Assembly (NCBI GenBank): GCA_900467745.1
Contig: UBQW01000048.1
Span: forward strand, 1-38,367
Source: Hyphomicrobiales bacterium
GTDB lineage: Bacteria; Pseudomonadota; Alphaproteobacteria; Rhizobiales; Rhizobiaceae
Direction: 5' to 3'
DNA length: 38,367 nt
Positions 25,706 to 32,996 of this stretch are shown one piece after another. The notes under the pieces were generated by a model. It did not search any database and was not told the origin of the DNA. It saw only the letters and a program-made list of their open reading frames with translations. The first letter of the stretch is position 1, and each line of letters starts with the position of its first letter. The position numbers and the translations under genes were made by a program.

Positions 25706-26815
25706 TTAGCCGCTGTACTTGATCTGGCCTTTCGTCGGCGACCAGAAGTCCTTCCAATCGTACTTGGGCGTCTCATCCATGTACTTGGCCTTGAACTCGG
25801 CCGCGTCCTTCTGCGTGACGAGGATCGTCGGGCCATAGAACTCCCGGTGTTCCTTCGGCTCTTCCGACGGCTTGAATACACCGGTAGCTGCGTAGTAAGC
25901 GAGTGCCGCAGAGATCCCGCCGCCCCAGTGCGGGTTGGTGAACACCGTCGCCAGCAACTTGCCTTCCATGACGAGTTTCACGGCGTCGGGGTTGCCATCG
26001 TAGGCTACGATCGGCATGTCCTCGATACCTTCGGCGCGCAGAGCCTCGATTACGCCGTATGCGATGTTATCGTTGGCGCAATGGACGCCCTTGATCTTGT
26101 CGCCATACCGGGTCAGGAACGACGACATCAGAGCGGCGCCCTTCTGCGTATCCCAGTCCGCGGGCTGTGCGTCGAGAATCTCGATCTTCGGATATTCGGC
26201 AGCCGCCTTCTTCAAGCCGGCAAGGCGCTCGATCGCGGGGTTGTTCGCCGCAATGCCGCCGAGATGGACGACCCCGCCTTCCCCGCCCATCGCCTCGAAT
26301 AGGATCTTGGCCGTCTGAGCTGCAGGATCGACGTCGGACCAGGTCATGTGGCTGACGTAGTTGTCGCCAAAATCCCACGGATGCAAGTCGTCGGTCTTGT
26401 TCCAAATCGTCGATACGTATGCGCCAGCCGATTTCACGGCCTCCACGACGGGACGAGCATTGGGGCTGTCGTTGCAGTCCGCGGCGATCGCGCAGTTGCC
26501 GTTGTTTTTCGCCAGGAATGCCTTGATGTCTGCGAGCGACTTTTCCGACGACCCTTCGTTGATCAGGCTGACCAGGTCGCCCTTCTGCCTGCCGATCGAT
26601 TCGACGAAAGCTTCGCCGCCGGAGACGACAGAATTCCAGTAAGCGGATGCGCGGTCGCGGTAGCTCCACGCGATCGCCGGATCCTTGAGGGCGGCCCGCG
26701 CCGAACCGCTCAGTCCCGGCACAGCCATCGCGCCGATCCCCAACGCCGATGCAAACATGAAGTTACGACGCGAGATGGTTTCCCGCTCGATGAAATCCTT
26801 AATAAACGTCGACAT
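25706..26815 (-). CDS. CUT2 ABC transporter substrate-binding protein, Tat-type signal
   Basis: A 369-residue type-1 periplasmic binding protein (Peripla_BP_4, RbsB-like). The N-terminus has a twin-arginine motif SRRNFM at 15-20, a hydrophobic stretch and a likely cleavage after ARA, so export by Tat in folded form is probable. Most sugar-binding proteins use Sec, so this is a point of interest. The ligand is probably a monosaccharide, polyol or derivative. GGGAGG about 6 nt before ATG 26815. First gene of the seven-gene operon; site E lies about 93 nt upstream. Confidence 0.94.
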   Translation of the reverse strand: MSTFIKDFIERETISRRNFMFASALGIGAMAVPGLSGSARAALKDPAIAWSYRDRASAYWNSVVSGGEAFVESIGRQKGDLVSLINEGSSEKSLADIKAFLAKNNGNCAIAADCNDSPNARPVVEAVKSAGAYVSTIWNKTDDLHPWDFGDNYVSHMTWSDVDPAAQTAKILFEAMGGEGGVVHLGGIAANNPAIERLAGLKKAAAEYPKIEILDAQPADWDTQKGAALMSSFLTRYGDKIKGVHCANDNIAYGVIEALRAEGIEDMPIVAYDGNPDAVKLVMEGKLLATVFTNPHWGGGISAALAYYAATGVFKPSEEPKEHREFYGPTILVTQKDAAEFKAKYMDETPKYDWKDFWSPTKGQIKYSG

Positions 26816-26907
26816 GACTCTCCTCCCGTATAGCCAGAATGACGCGTCCGGGCCTCCTCAACGTGCTGCGTAAGATGCTCCGTTGAGCTGAGACCTACTT
26901 CAGAAAC

Positions 26908-26925
26908 GCACTAACCAGTTACTTG
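26908..26925. promoter_or_regulatory. Predicted TetR operator, site E
   Basis: GCACTAAC-CA-GTTACTTG, the mirror of site D with both halves identical. It is placed to control the CUT2 operon, which starts at 26815. It lies about 51 bp from site F, so one regulator could bind both sides of this divergent region. Confidence 0.7.
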
Positions 26926-26970
26926 GTTATCACGTCTCTCGTCAAGCCCAAACTGTTGACCTCCATCCAC

Positions 26971-27000
26971 TTTCATGCACCAACTGGTTGGTGTATAAGC
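26971..27000 (+). promoter_or_regulatory. tetR promoter with operator site F in its spacer
   Basis: Site F, GCACCAAC-TG-GTTGGTGT (26977-26994), is the most symmetric copy, with 7-bp arms CACCAAC and GTTGGTG. It is followed by TATAAG (26994-26999), a good -10 hexamer. Seventeen bases upstream is TTTCAT, a weak -35. The operator would fill the spacer exactly, which predicts steric autorepression. Confidence 0.62.
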
Positions 27001-27037
27001 GCGGTAGATTGGAATGAATTCGCTCGGAGGCGGCACC

Positions 27038-27688
27038 TTGGACTCGAAGATAAAGACAACGAAGGCGGGCAAACCGCCGAGAAGCGCGGAGGCCACCAAG
27101 GCACGCATCCTGGAGGCTGCGAAAAAGGAATTCGCGAAGAACGGTCTCGCGGGTGCGAGAGTGGACGTCATCGCCGAGCGCTCGCTCAATAACAAGCGTA
27201 TGATGTACCACTACTTCGAGAGCAAAGATAAGCTTTTTCAGATGGTTCTCGAGCAAGCCTACGTCGACATCCGAACGGCGGAACACAAGCTCAGTCTCGA
27301 AACTCTTGAGCCGAAAGAAGCCCTCGAAAAATTCGTTCGCTTCACGTGGGACTACTACCTGAAGCACCCGGAATTCATCACCCTTGTCAACAGCGCGAAC
27401 TTGCACCGCGCCAAGCACCTCAAGGGTTCCGAGGTCGTAAAAATGACAAATCGGAAACTCGTCAGCCTCGTCGGAGGAATTCTTGATCGTGGGGTTGAGA
27501 CCGGAGCGTTCCGAAAGGGCGTCGATCCCGTTCAACTCAACATCACGATCGCTGCGATCGGATACTACTATCTGACGAACCGCTTCACTGGCTCGATCAT
27601 ATTTGAACGCGACCTCATGGAGAAGGCAGCGCTCGATGATCGTCTCGCCTTTAACATCGAGACGATCATGCGCCTTGTTTGCGCTTAG
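27038..27688 (+). CDS. TetR-family transcriptional regulator, probable regulator of the locus
   Basis: A 216-residue TetR/AcrR-family repressor. The N-terminal helix-turn-helix covers about residues 20-65 and includes ILEAAKKEFAKNG, a recognition region AERSLNNKRMMYHYFESK, and the usual KDKLF. The C-terminal ligand domain is all-helical with NRFTGSIIF near the end. The start is taken as TTG 27038 with GGAGG 7 nt upstream; ATG 27014 is in frame but has a poor ribosome site and would leave only about an 8-nt leader after the predicted -10. The operator in its own promoter and six related sites nearby imply a self-regulated local regulon. Its inducer is probably a pathway intermediate. Confidence 0.9.
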   Translation: MDSKIKTTKAGKPPRSAEATKARILEAAKKEFAKNGLAGARVDVIAERSLNNKRMMYHYFESKDKLFQMVLEQAYVDIRTAEHKLSLETLEPKEALEKFVRFTWDYYLKHPEFITLVNSANLHRAKHLKGSEVVKMTNRKLVSLVGGILDRGVETGAFRKGVDPVQLNITIAAIGYYYLTNRFTGSIIFERDLMEKAALDDRLAFNIETIMRLVCA

Positions 27689-27692
27689 GCGA

Positions 27693-28118
27693 TCACTCCA
27701 CCGCGAGGCCGACATTTCGAATCGCCACCTGAGCACAGGCGACATCCTCGAAGTCTTGCGCGCCGGACACTCCGATTCCTCCGATCACGGCGCCCTTGTA
27801 CTTGATCGGAAGACCGCCTCCCCAGACGAGGAGGCGGTTTCTGTTCGCGAGACCCAGTCTTAGCGATGCGCTTTGATCCATTCGTTCGAAATAGGCTTCC
27901 GTCGTCTTGCGCATCGTAGATGCCGTGAACGCTTTGTCGTCGGCAAAACCCAAGATTTGCGACGACACGCCATCCATTCGCGCCGATGCGATTGTTGCCC
28001 CGTCGGCATCGACTACGCTGACAGCGATGCTCCAGCCATTCTCAGCCGCATGGGCAAGCGCTCGGGTGACCATTTCCGAGGACACCTTCAAGCTCACATG
28101 TGAAACCGTGTGTATCAA
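27693..28118 (-). CDS. GlcG/HbpS-like heme-binding family protein
   Basis: A 141-residue (146 if ATG 28133 is used) DUF336 protein of the GlcG/HbpS family. It shows the small PAS-like fold pattern with ALAHAAENGWSIAVSVVD, the TMRKTTEAY region and the Gly-rich WGGGLPIKYKGAVIGGIGVSG. Members bind heme or cobalamin, or are found beside glycolate and diol metabolism; the exact role is unclear. The TTG 28118 start is favoured by GGAGG just upstream. It converges on tetR with only 4 bp between stops, and its upstream region carries site G. Confidence 0.85.
   Translation of the reverse strand: MIHTVSHVSLKVSSEMVTRALAHAAENGWSIAVSVVDADGATIASARMDGVSSQILGFADDKAFTASTMRKTTEAYFERMDQSASLRLGLANRNRLLVWGGGLPIKYKGAVIGGIGVSGAQDFEDVACAQVAIRNVGLAVE
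27813..27842 (+). terminator. Possible tetR terminator inside the convergent gene
   Basis: 9-bp stem ACCGCCTCC (27813-27821) and GGAGGCGGT (27830-27838), loop of 8, followed rightward by TTCTGTT. It lies about 125 nt after the tetR stop, inside the GlcG-like gene, where the sequence also codes for its conserved Gly-rich segment. The repeat may therefore be a by-product of coding. Confidence 0.3.
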
Positions 28119-28155
28119 AACCCCTCCATCCATCTCGAACCCAGTTCAGTTAAAC

Positions 28156-28173
28156 CACCTAACCAGATAGTTA
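28156..28173. promoter_or_regulatory. Predicted TetR operator, site G
   Basis: CACCTAAC-CA-GATAGTTA. It is the most divergent copy but aligns with site B read leftward (ACTAAC-TA-GATA). It stands about 38 nt before the TTG start of the GlcG-like gene. Confidence 0.5.
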
Positions 28174-28673
28174 CTTAGTACGAATGCTGCCTCTCCTTGT
28201 CAACTTGTTGCGCGCTACTGCATCAAGCGCCCGAAAGCTCGCTATTGATCATCTGTGTTCGCTACCTACGCCGCGGCCTAGCCGGGCCGGCATGCCCGCG
28301 ATCGAACCAAAGTGGCGTCTTGTGGAAGGATCCATCCTGGAAAAGCGTGAGCCCTTCTCGTGCCTCGTAAAGCAGGCCCAGCCGCTCTATTCAGATAAAA
28401 GCGAGTATCAGCCGACGACGAAACAATTGCCACAGAGAAAGCTAAAGCCGAAAGGGAGCGTCATCACCCGCCCCCGCTCCGCCCTTTCAACCCGGCCCAG
28501 CCGGTCGGATCGGGGGCTGATCCGAGCAGCCAGTGTCGCGTGTCTAAATGGCTGACAACGTCGCAGCCCTATTCAGCTTTTACAAACTTACGATATATCT
28601 TAGGATATTTTTGGGGATCTGGGCCTCACCCTGGGGAGACGAACCACCGGGCATGGTAACCGTGTCTCAGTGC
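28174..28673. other. Gene-free gap at the right edge of the catabolic locus
   Basis: About 500 bases without a gene I can support. Short open frames on both strands lack recognisable motifs and ribosome sites. This is where the compact, regulated catabolic locus stops and the degenerate accessory region begins. I see no tRNA or clear attachment repeat. Confidence 0.5.
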
Positions 28674-28991
28674 CTACGCGGCGTGCAGCTGACGAATGTG
28701 TGCGGAATGCGCGGGAACGAAGTGTTTCTCGAAGTCTGCTGCGTCATAGACCGAGAAACTACCAGCCTGATCGCGGACAATGAAATCATCTGGTCGAGCT
28801 CTTAGAGCCTTCGGACCATTGAAAATTGTGACGCCCGTCTCTGCGACTACCATTTGCCCACGCTCGTAGCAGTCACAGGCCCACTCTGGCAAAAGCTCCC
28901 AGTCCGCCTCGGATGTGGCGATGATTTCTTGAGCGCTGACGACGTCAACACGAGTGGGTATTTTTAGATATTCACGCATTGGGTCGAACAT
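28674..28991 (-). CDS. Small hypothetical protein, phage/plasmid-type
   Basis: A 105-residue protein. It starts MREYLKIPTRVDVV after four residues and ends with a RPDDFIVRDQAGSFSVY then FEKHF pattern. This resembles small phage-associated proteins that begin with a Y-K-K-P-V-like strand and have a PGDW/PGDY segment near the C-terminus. Function is not known. AAGGG a few bases before ATG 28991 supports that start; a longer frame to 29105 has no good ribosome site. It fits the mobile-element context to its right. Confidence 0.5.
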   Translation of the reverse strand: MFDPMREYLKIPTRVDVVSAQEIIATSEADWELLPEWACDCYERGQMVVAETGVTIFNGPKALRARPDDFIVRDQAGSFSVYDAADFEKHFVPAHSAHIRQLHAA

Positions 28992-29279
28992 AGTCCCTTC
29001 GAAATGCAGCGGTTTCCTGCCGCACTTGCAGATCGTCAGACTGCAGAATCGTTGATGCAACGCTAATGCCTTTTTTTGACCATGGTCGGCAACCGAAACT
29101 TCCAATGTTCACAGGGCTGGTCAAGCCGATCGCTAAGCCCCATCCAGCTGCCTCAACCTCCGCCGCCATTGCGAAAAACAATGAGCCGGAGCATCGATCC
29201 ATGGCTGGATAACTCGCCCGCTCCGCCACGCCGGCCAACCGTATTCGGGGATGAACGTTCTCCTGCTATGTCAGAGTAG

Positions 29280-29492
29280 ATGTCGCATGGATTTGCTTCG
29301 TCGATGTGGATGACGTTCAAGCAGGCGTTGGAACTCGGCGCCGCTGTTCGAAAGGGCGAGATCGGATCGACGGTCGTATTCACCAAATCCGAAGCGGACG
29401 GAGACGGCGGTGAGGTCGATCGAGAGATCCCGTTCCTCAAAGCCTATTCCGTGTTCAACGTCGAGCAGATCGAACGACTGCCCGAGCACTAA
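29280..29492 (+). pseudogene. ArdC-like antirestriction protein, internal fragment
   Basis: Seventy residues matching the N-terminal domain of ArdC-type (DUF1738) proteins: MWMTFKQALELGAAVRKGE, then TVVFTKSE, IPFLKAYSVFNVEQIE and RLPEH. Full ArdC proteins are around 300 residues with a C-terminal metallopeptidase-like domain, all absent here. The N-terminal single-strand DNA-binding part is also incomplete. It stops at a TAA directly before the recombinase fragment, so two mobile genes have been joined by deletion. A remnant of a plasmid or integrative element. Confidence 0.72.
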
Positions 29493-29854
29493 ACCGAGGC
29501 GCCGTGAACGCCTGGTTGGACGTGGCCGGGATCGACAAGGGTGGCGTCTTCAGGGCGATTGGCAGATGGGGCGCGCTGTCGCGGCGGGCGCTGGATTCCC
29601 AGTCGATCAACGCGATCGTGAAGCGGCGAAACGCGATTGCAGGTCTTGCCCCTAGGGAGTTTTCTTCGCATGGGCTGCGGTCGGGCTATCTGACGGAAGC
29701 CGCTAATAGCGGCATTCCGTTGGCCGAGGCGGTGAATCAATCCCGCTGTCGATCAGTGCGACAGGCCTCCAGCCACAATAATCGCGCAACGCGATGCAAC
29801 GAACGCGACGCGCAAATGTTATGGCCCGGCTTTGGTGCCGTTTCACGATCTTAA
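29493..29854 (+). pseudogene. Tyrosine recombinase/integrase C-terminal fragment, degenerate
   Basis: About 115 residues matching the catalytic C-terminal half of a plasmid-type tyrosine recombinase. AVNAWLDVAGI is followed by VFRAIGRWG, SINAIVKRRNA, the box II HGLRSGYLTEAA with its His and Arg, then QSRCRSVRQASSHNN. Intact relatives carry QSRHRSVQQAS-Y-Y-N here, so the box His is replaced by Cys and the nucleophilic Tyr by His. With the N-terminal half missing as well, it cannot be active. Confidence 0.75.
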
Positions 29855-29956
29855 GGTATTAGCCTGACGTCGCTTATCTAGGTGCTGAGATGATTGCCGC
29901 CATTTGCTTCAATAATTAAACCTGCAATTCTGGAATTCAACTCCATAATTGCAAGG

Positions 29957-31144
29957 ATGATTAGCAGGCGAAAAACATTAGAACTCATCGAACTCATCGA
30001 TTCCAATCCGGCCGTCGCTTTGCTGGGACCTCGACAGGTCGGAAAAACAACGCTCGCATTGGAGATCGGGGAACAGCGACCATCGATCTATCTAGATCTG
30101 AAATCGGACGCCGATCGAGCCAAACTCTCTGAGCCGGAACTCTACCTCTCCGGTCACGAAGATAAGCTGGTCATTCTCGACGAAGTCCACCGGCTTCCGG
30201 ATCTCTTCCAAAATCTTCGCGGACTAATCGACAAGGGGCGACGAAAGGGACTGCGCAGCGGCCGCTTCCTTTTGCTTGGCTTAGCCTCAATCGATCTCCT
30301 GAAACAGTCCGGTGAGAGCCTAGCTGGACGGATCGCATATTTGGAGCTCGCTCCAATTGACGGCCTTGAGGTCAATAAAACCGAGCTCAACACGTTGTGG
30401 AACAGGGGCGGGTTTCCTGACAGTCTTCTGGCCAGAACAGATGCCATTAGCCAGCGGTGGCGGCTTGATTTCATTCGAACTTACCTAGAGCGAGACATTC
30501 CGCTTCTTGGACCAAGGATCCCAGCCGAAACGCTACGCCGGTTCTGGACAATGCTGGCACACCATCAATCCGGCCTTCTCAATGCGGCAGACTTCGCTCG
30601 CGCGCTCGGCGTGGACGGGAAGACTGTCGCCTCATATCTCGATCTCATGGTGGATCTGCTTCTGGTGCGCCGCCTCGAGCCATGGCACAACAATGCCGGC
30701 AAGCGCCTGGTAAAGTCGCCGCGTGTGTATGTTCGCGACTCCGGACTGCTCCACGCTCTACTTGGTTTGACAACGCTTGAGGATATTCTCGGTCATCCGG
30801 TCGCCGGCGCCAGCTGGGAAGGTTTTGTGATCGAAACACTTCATGCCGCAATGCCAAACGGCACCCAAACAAATTTCTACCGCACCGCGGCTGGCGCGGA
30901 GGTCGATCTCATTGTCACCCTGCCCGGCGGACGCCGTTGGGCGATCGAGATCAAGCGAAGTCTCACACCGAAAGTGGAGCGCGGATTCCATAACGCCTGC
31001 CTGGAATTGAAGCATGTTCGCCGCATCGTCGTTTATCCAGGATCCGAGGCCTATCCTCTCGGCAGCGAAATAGAAGTATTGCCACTGCCGCAGCTTGGCG
31101 AGGAATTAAGCGAGGCTTCGAGGATGCCGGAGCCTCGCCTATAG
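29957..31144 (+). CDS. AAA ATPase with DUF4143 domain
   Basis: A 395-residue protein with an N-terminal AAA_14 ATPase and a C-terminal DUF4143 domain. Walker A GPRQVGKTT is at 24-32, Walker B LVILDEVHRLP near 70-80, LERDIPLLG follows the ATPase, and the C-terminal nuclease-like fold shows EVDLIVTLPGG with WAIEIKRS. The E-D-x-x-K type pattern (EVDL...EIK) resembles PD-(D/E)XK enzymes. These genes are common solitary accessory genes with unknown role, possibly in defence or toxin-like. An in-frame ATG at 29894 exists; 29957 gives the usual family start, but neither has a strong ribosome site. Confidence 0.88.
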   Translation: MISRRKTLELIELIDSNPAVALLGPRQVGKTTLALEIGEQRPSIYLDLKSDADRAKLSEPELYLSGHEDKLVILDEVHRLPDLFQNLRGLIDKGRRKGLRSGRFLLLGLASIDLLKQSGESLAGRIAYLELAPIDGLEVNKTELNTLWNRGGFPDSLLARTDAISQRWRLDFIRTYLERDIPLLGPRIPAETLRRFWTMLAHHQSGLLNAADFARALGVDGKTVASYLDLMVDLLLVRRLEPWHNNAGKRLVKSPRVYVRDSGLLHALLGLTTLEDILGHPVAGASWEGFVIETLHAAMPNGTQTNFYRTAAGAEVDLIVTLPGGRRWAIEIKRSLTPKVERGFHNACLELKHVRRIVVYPGSEAYPLGSEIEVLPLPQLGEELSEASRMPEPRL

Positions 31145-31336
31145 CTGTACCTTCCGTGATCCGAACGGCAAAATGCTTGGTCGTGCAAGCGAAGAAGGAG
31201 GGTGATCCCCTACCCTAAAGGGCAGGCATGGTGCACTTGGGTTAGCTTCTCCACGGAATCCACGAGACCTTCTATGAGCCGCAGATCAATGGATCGGATC
31301 GAGCTAATAAACGCCCCCCTGAATTGCCACATTGGT
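31145..31336. other. Short gap between the DUF4143 gene and the AbiEii-like gene
   Basis: No supported gene. A leftward frame here reads MWQFRGAFISSIRS and onward to VHHACPLG and looks mildly coding, but I recognise no family and see no ribosome site. Confidence 0.35.
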
Positions 31337-32374
31337 TCAGCTATTGATTTGTTCTTGAAGCTTTTGGATTTTGGCAAGTATCTCATCGAAAGGAAGCGGC
31401 TTTTCATCAAACATCATTGGTGCCATGGCGCGATAGTCGCCGCGCAGATCTTTGATCCGGAGTTCACTTGGCAACAATCTCAGCGTGCCGGGCTTCGCCG
31501 TGTCGTAGCTTGCCCAACTGGATCGAAAGAATGTGGCTTTGTGCTTTGCCACTATTGCCAGAAGGTTGAAATCAGTTGCTGCGGTTTTACCTTCCTCGGT
31601 GTCGAGAAGCATCGCCACGTCGTAATAGTGGCGTGAGAAATACTGCGGCGTGTTCGACTCCGCAGGACGGTGCGCCTCTGCGTGCAAAGCGGTTATCTTC
31701 TCCCAAAAGGTTCGCTGCGCAGAGAGCACAATTACCTTGCATTCCGGCTCTTTGAAAAAGCCTGGGAAATCGGCAGCAGCATAAGGACGAATGATTTTAC
31801 ACTCGGTCGGCCACGGATCACCGCGCGCACCGAGCTCGAGCTTCACCCGCGGTGTGATGTAAGCCATCCCGTCATATTCTGCGGGGGGGAGTGCAGTCGG
31901 ATAATGGAAGTTCACCGTCTGCGCATCGTTAGCGTCTATTTCCAGCGACCACTTACCTTCCGCCGGCTCACCTAACTGCTCGACGATGGCAGACCGAAGC
32001 GCAGGAAGCAGCTTTTCCGCAATATGCCGCTCCACATCACTTACCAAGGCCACGATGAGTTTGCCCGATCGCTTTTTACTGACACCTTCCTTCTCAGGAT
32101 CCCTGTCACCGAAATAGCCGAGCTCCGCTCGATCGAAGGAAAGATCGATATCCTCTGAAAACCGGTGGATTGCATTGAAAGCTTTGGAGAGCGATGTGCC
32201 GCCCTTGAAAACAAGGGTAGCTGCATTTTGCTCATGGAGACCAAAAAGCCGCTTCAAAGTCCAACAGACCCAAAAGTCTTTCTCGATGATCGTATTGGCG
32301 ACACCTCGAACAGCGCCTGTTTCGCCAAAAAGGGCTGCCCGATCACCGATCGGAAGAAGAGCTACGTTATCCAT
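31337..32374 (-). CDS. AbiEii/AbiGii-type nucleotidyltransferase (toxin-like)
   Basis: A 345-residue nucleotidyltransferase. The active-site pattern is present: FKGGTSLSKAF at 57-66 and FSEDIDLSF at 72-80, with GT-S and the D-x-D pair Asp75/Asp77. AbiEii toxins use this fold to add nucleotides to tRNA acceptor ends and block growth in phage defence. Start ATG 32374 overlaps the DUF6088 stop by 8 nt, showing tight coupling; the frame reaches 32401. The partner gene and promoter architecture support a type IV toxin-antitoxin-like pair, but toxicity is inferred. Confidence 0.88.
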   Translation of the reverse strand: MDNVALLPIGDRAALFGETGAVRGVANTIIEKDFWVCWTLKRLFGLHEQNAATLVFKGGTSLSKAFNAIHRFSEDIDLSFDRAELGYFGDRDPEKEGVSKKRSGKLIVALVSDVERHIAEKLLPALRSAIVEQLGEPAEGKWSLEIDANDAQTVNFHYPTALPPAEYDGMAYITPRVKLELGARGDPWPTECKIIRPYAAADFPGFFKEPECKVIVLSAQRTFWEKITALHAEAHRPAESNTPQYFSRHYYDVAMLLDTEEGKTAATDFNLLAIVAKHKATFFRSSWASYDTAKPGTLRLLPSELRIKDLRGDYRAMAPMMFDEKPLPFDEILAKIQKLQEQINS

Positions 32375-32996
32375 CGATTTCAACCGACGCTGCATTGGCA
32401 ATTGATACGAGCGTAGGCCTCATCCAAGCTGGCGCTTGTACCGCCGAGGAAGCGAGTGTCTTTTTGTCATTGGCTGACAGTCGGCGCGCCGCGATTTGCA
32501 CAACATCACCGGCACGCATCGCCCCAACATGACGAAGCGCTTGCACAACCGTTCCAGCCGCGCTGCCAGGAGCGATCAAATGCTTAGGAGACGCGTGACG
32601 GAGGTCGACTACGCGCTTGCCCAAAACAACACGTCGGGAAGGCCCATCGGTGAGATATGTGTTCTTCGCAGGAACCTGCGTTGTAAGACCAAGGGCGTTT
32701 GCCGCGCGCGCACCAGCAATCTGTAATTGGGAACCTGTCTCGCGCGCCAGCGCTTGCGCGATATCATCTGGGGCAGGCGAAAGCAGCCCGAGTTGAGGAT
32801 GAACCTTCGGGAAATCGTACAGGCCTCGCGCGAGGCGCCTGAGCTTCCCGCCCTTGACCAGCCGCGACAACGCCTGATCGACAGCCGCGCGCCCAGCGAT
32901 ATCCAGGAAATCACTAGGCGTGAAAACGCCGCCGCGCCCGCCAGCACGGGCGCGCTTCATAATTCGATCCGGCACAGAACCCACAACGCTTTTCAT
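32367..32996 (-). CDS. DUF6088 protein, AbiEi-like antitoxin/regulator
   Basis: A 209-residue DUF6088 protein. An N-terminal winged-helix-like part (FTPSDFLDIAGRAAVDQALSR with a GKLRRLARGLYDFP segment) is typical of AbiEi-type antitoxins. The C-terminal part has VVDLRHASP. These proteins bind inverted repeats in their own promoter and neutralise the AbiEii partner. The ATG 32996 falls about where transcription should start, so the message is probably leaderless. Overlaps the toxin gene by 8 nt. Confidence 0.86.
   Translation of the reverse strand: MKSVVGSVPDRIMKRARAGGRGGVFTPSDFLDIAGRAAVDQALSRLVKGGKLRRLARGLYDFPKVHPQLGLLSPAPDDIAQALARETGSQLQIAGARAANALGLTTQVPAKNTYLTDGPSRRVVLGKRVVDLRHASPKHLIAPGSAAGTVVQALRHVGAMRAGDVVQIAARRLSANDKKTLASSAVQAPAWMRPTLVSIANAASVEIDG

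Noticed and set aside
28115..28140. GGTTCGAG-like T-loop sequence on the minus strand suggesting a tRNA
   Set aside because: No cloverleaf can be formed around it; it is the leader of the GlcG-like gene.
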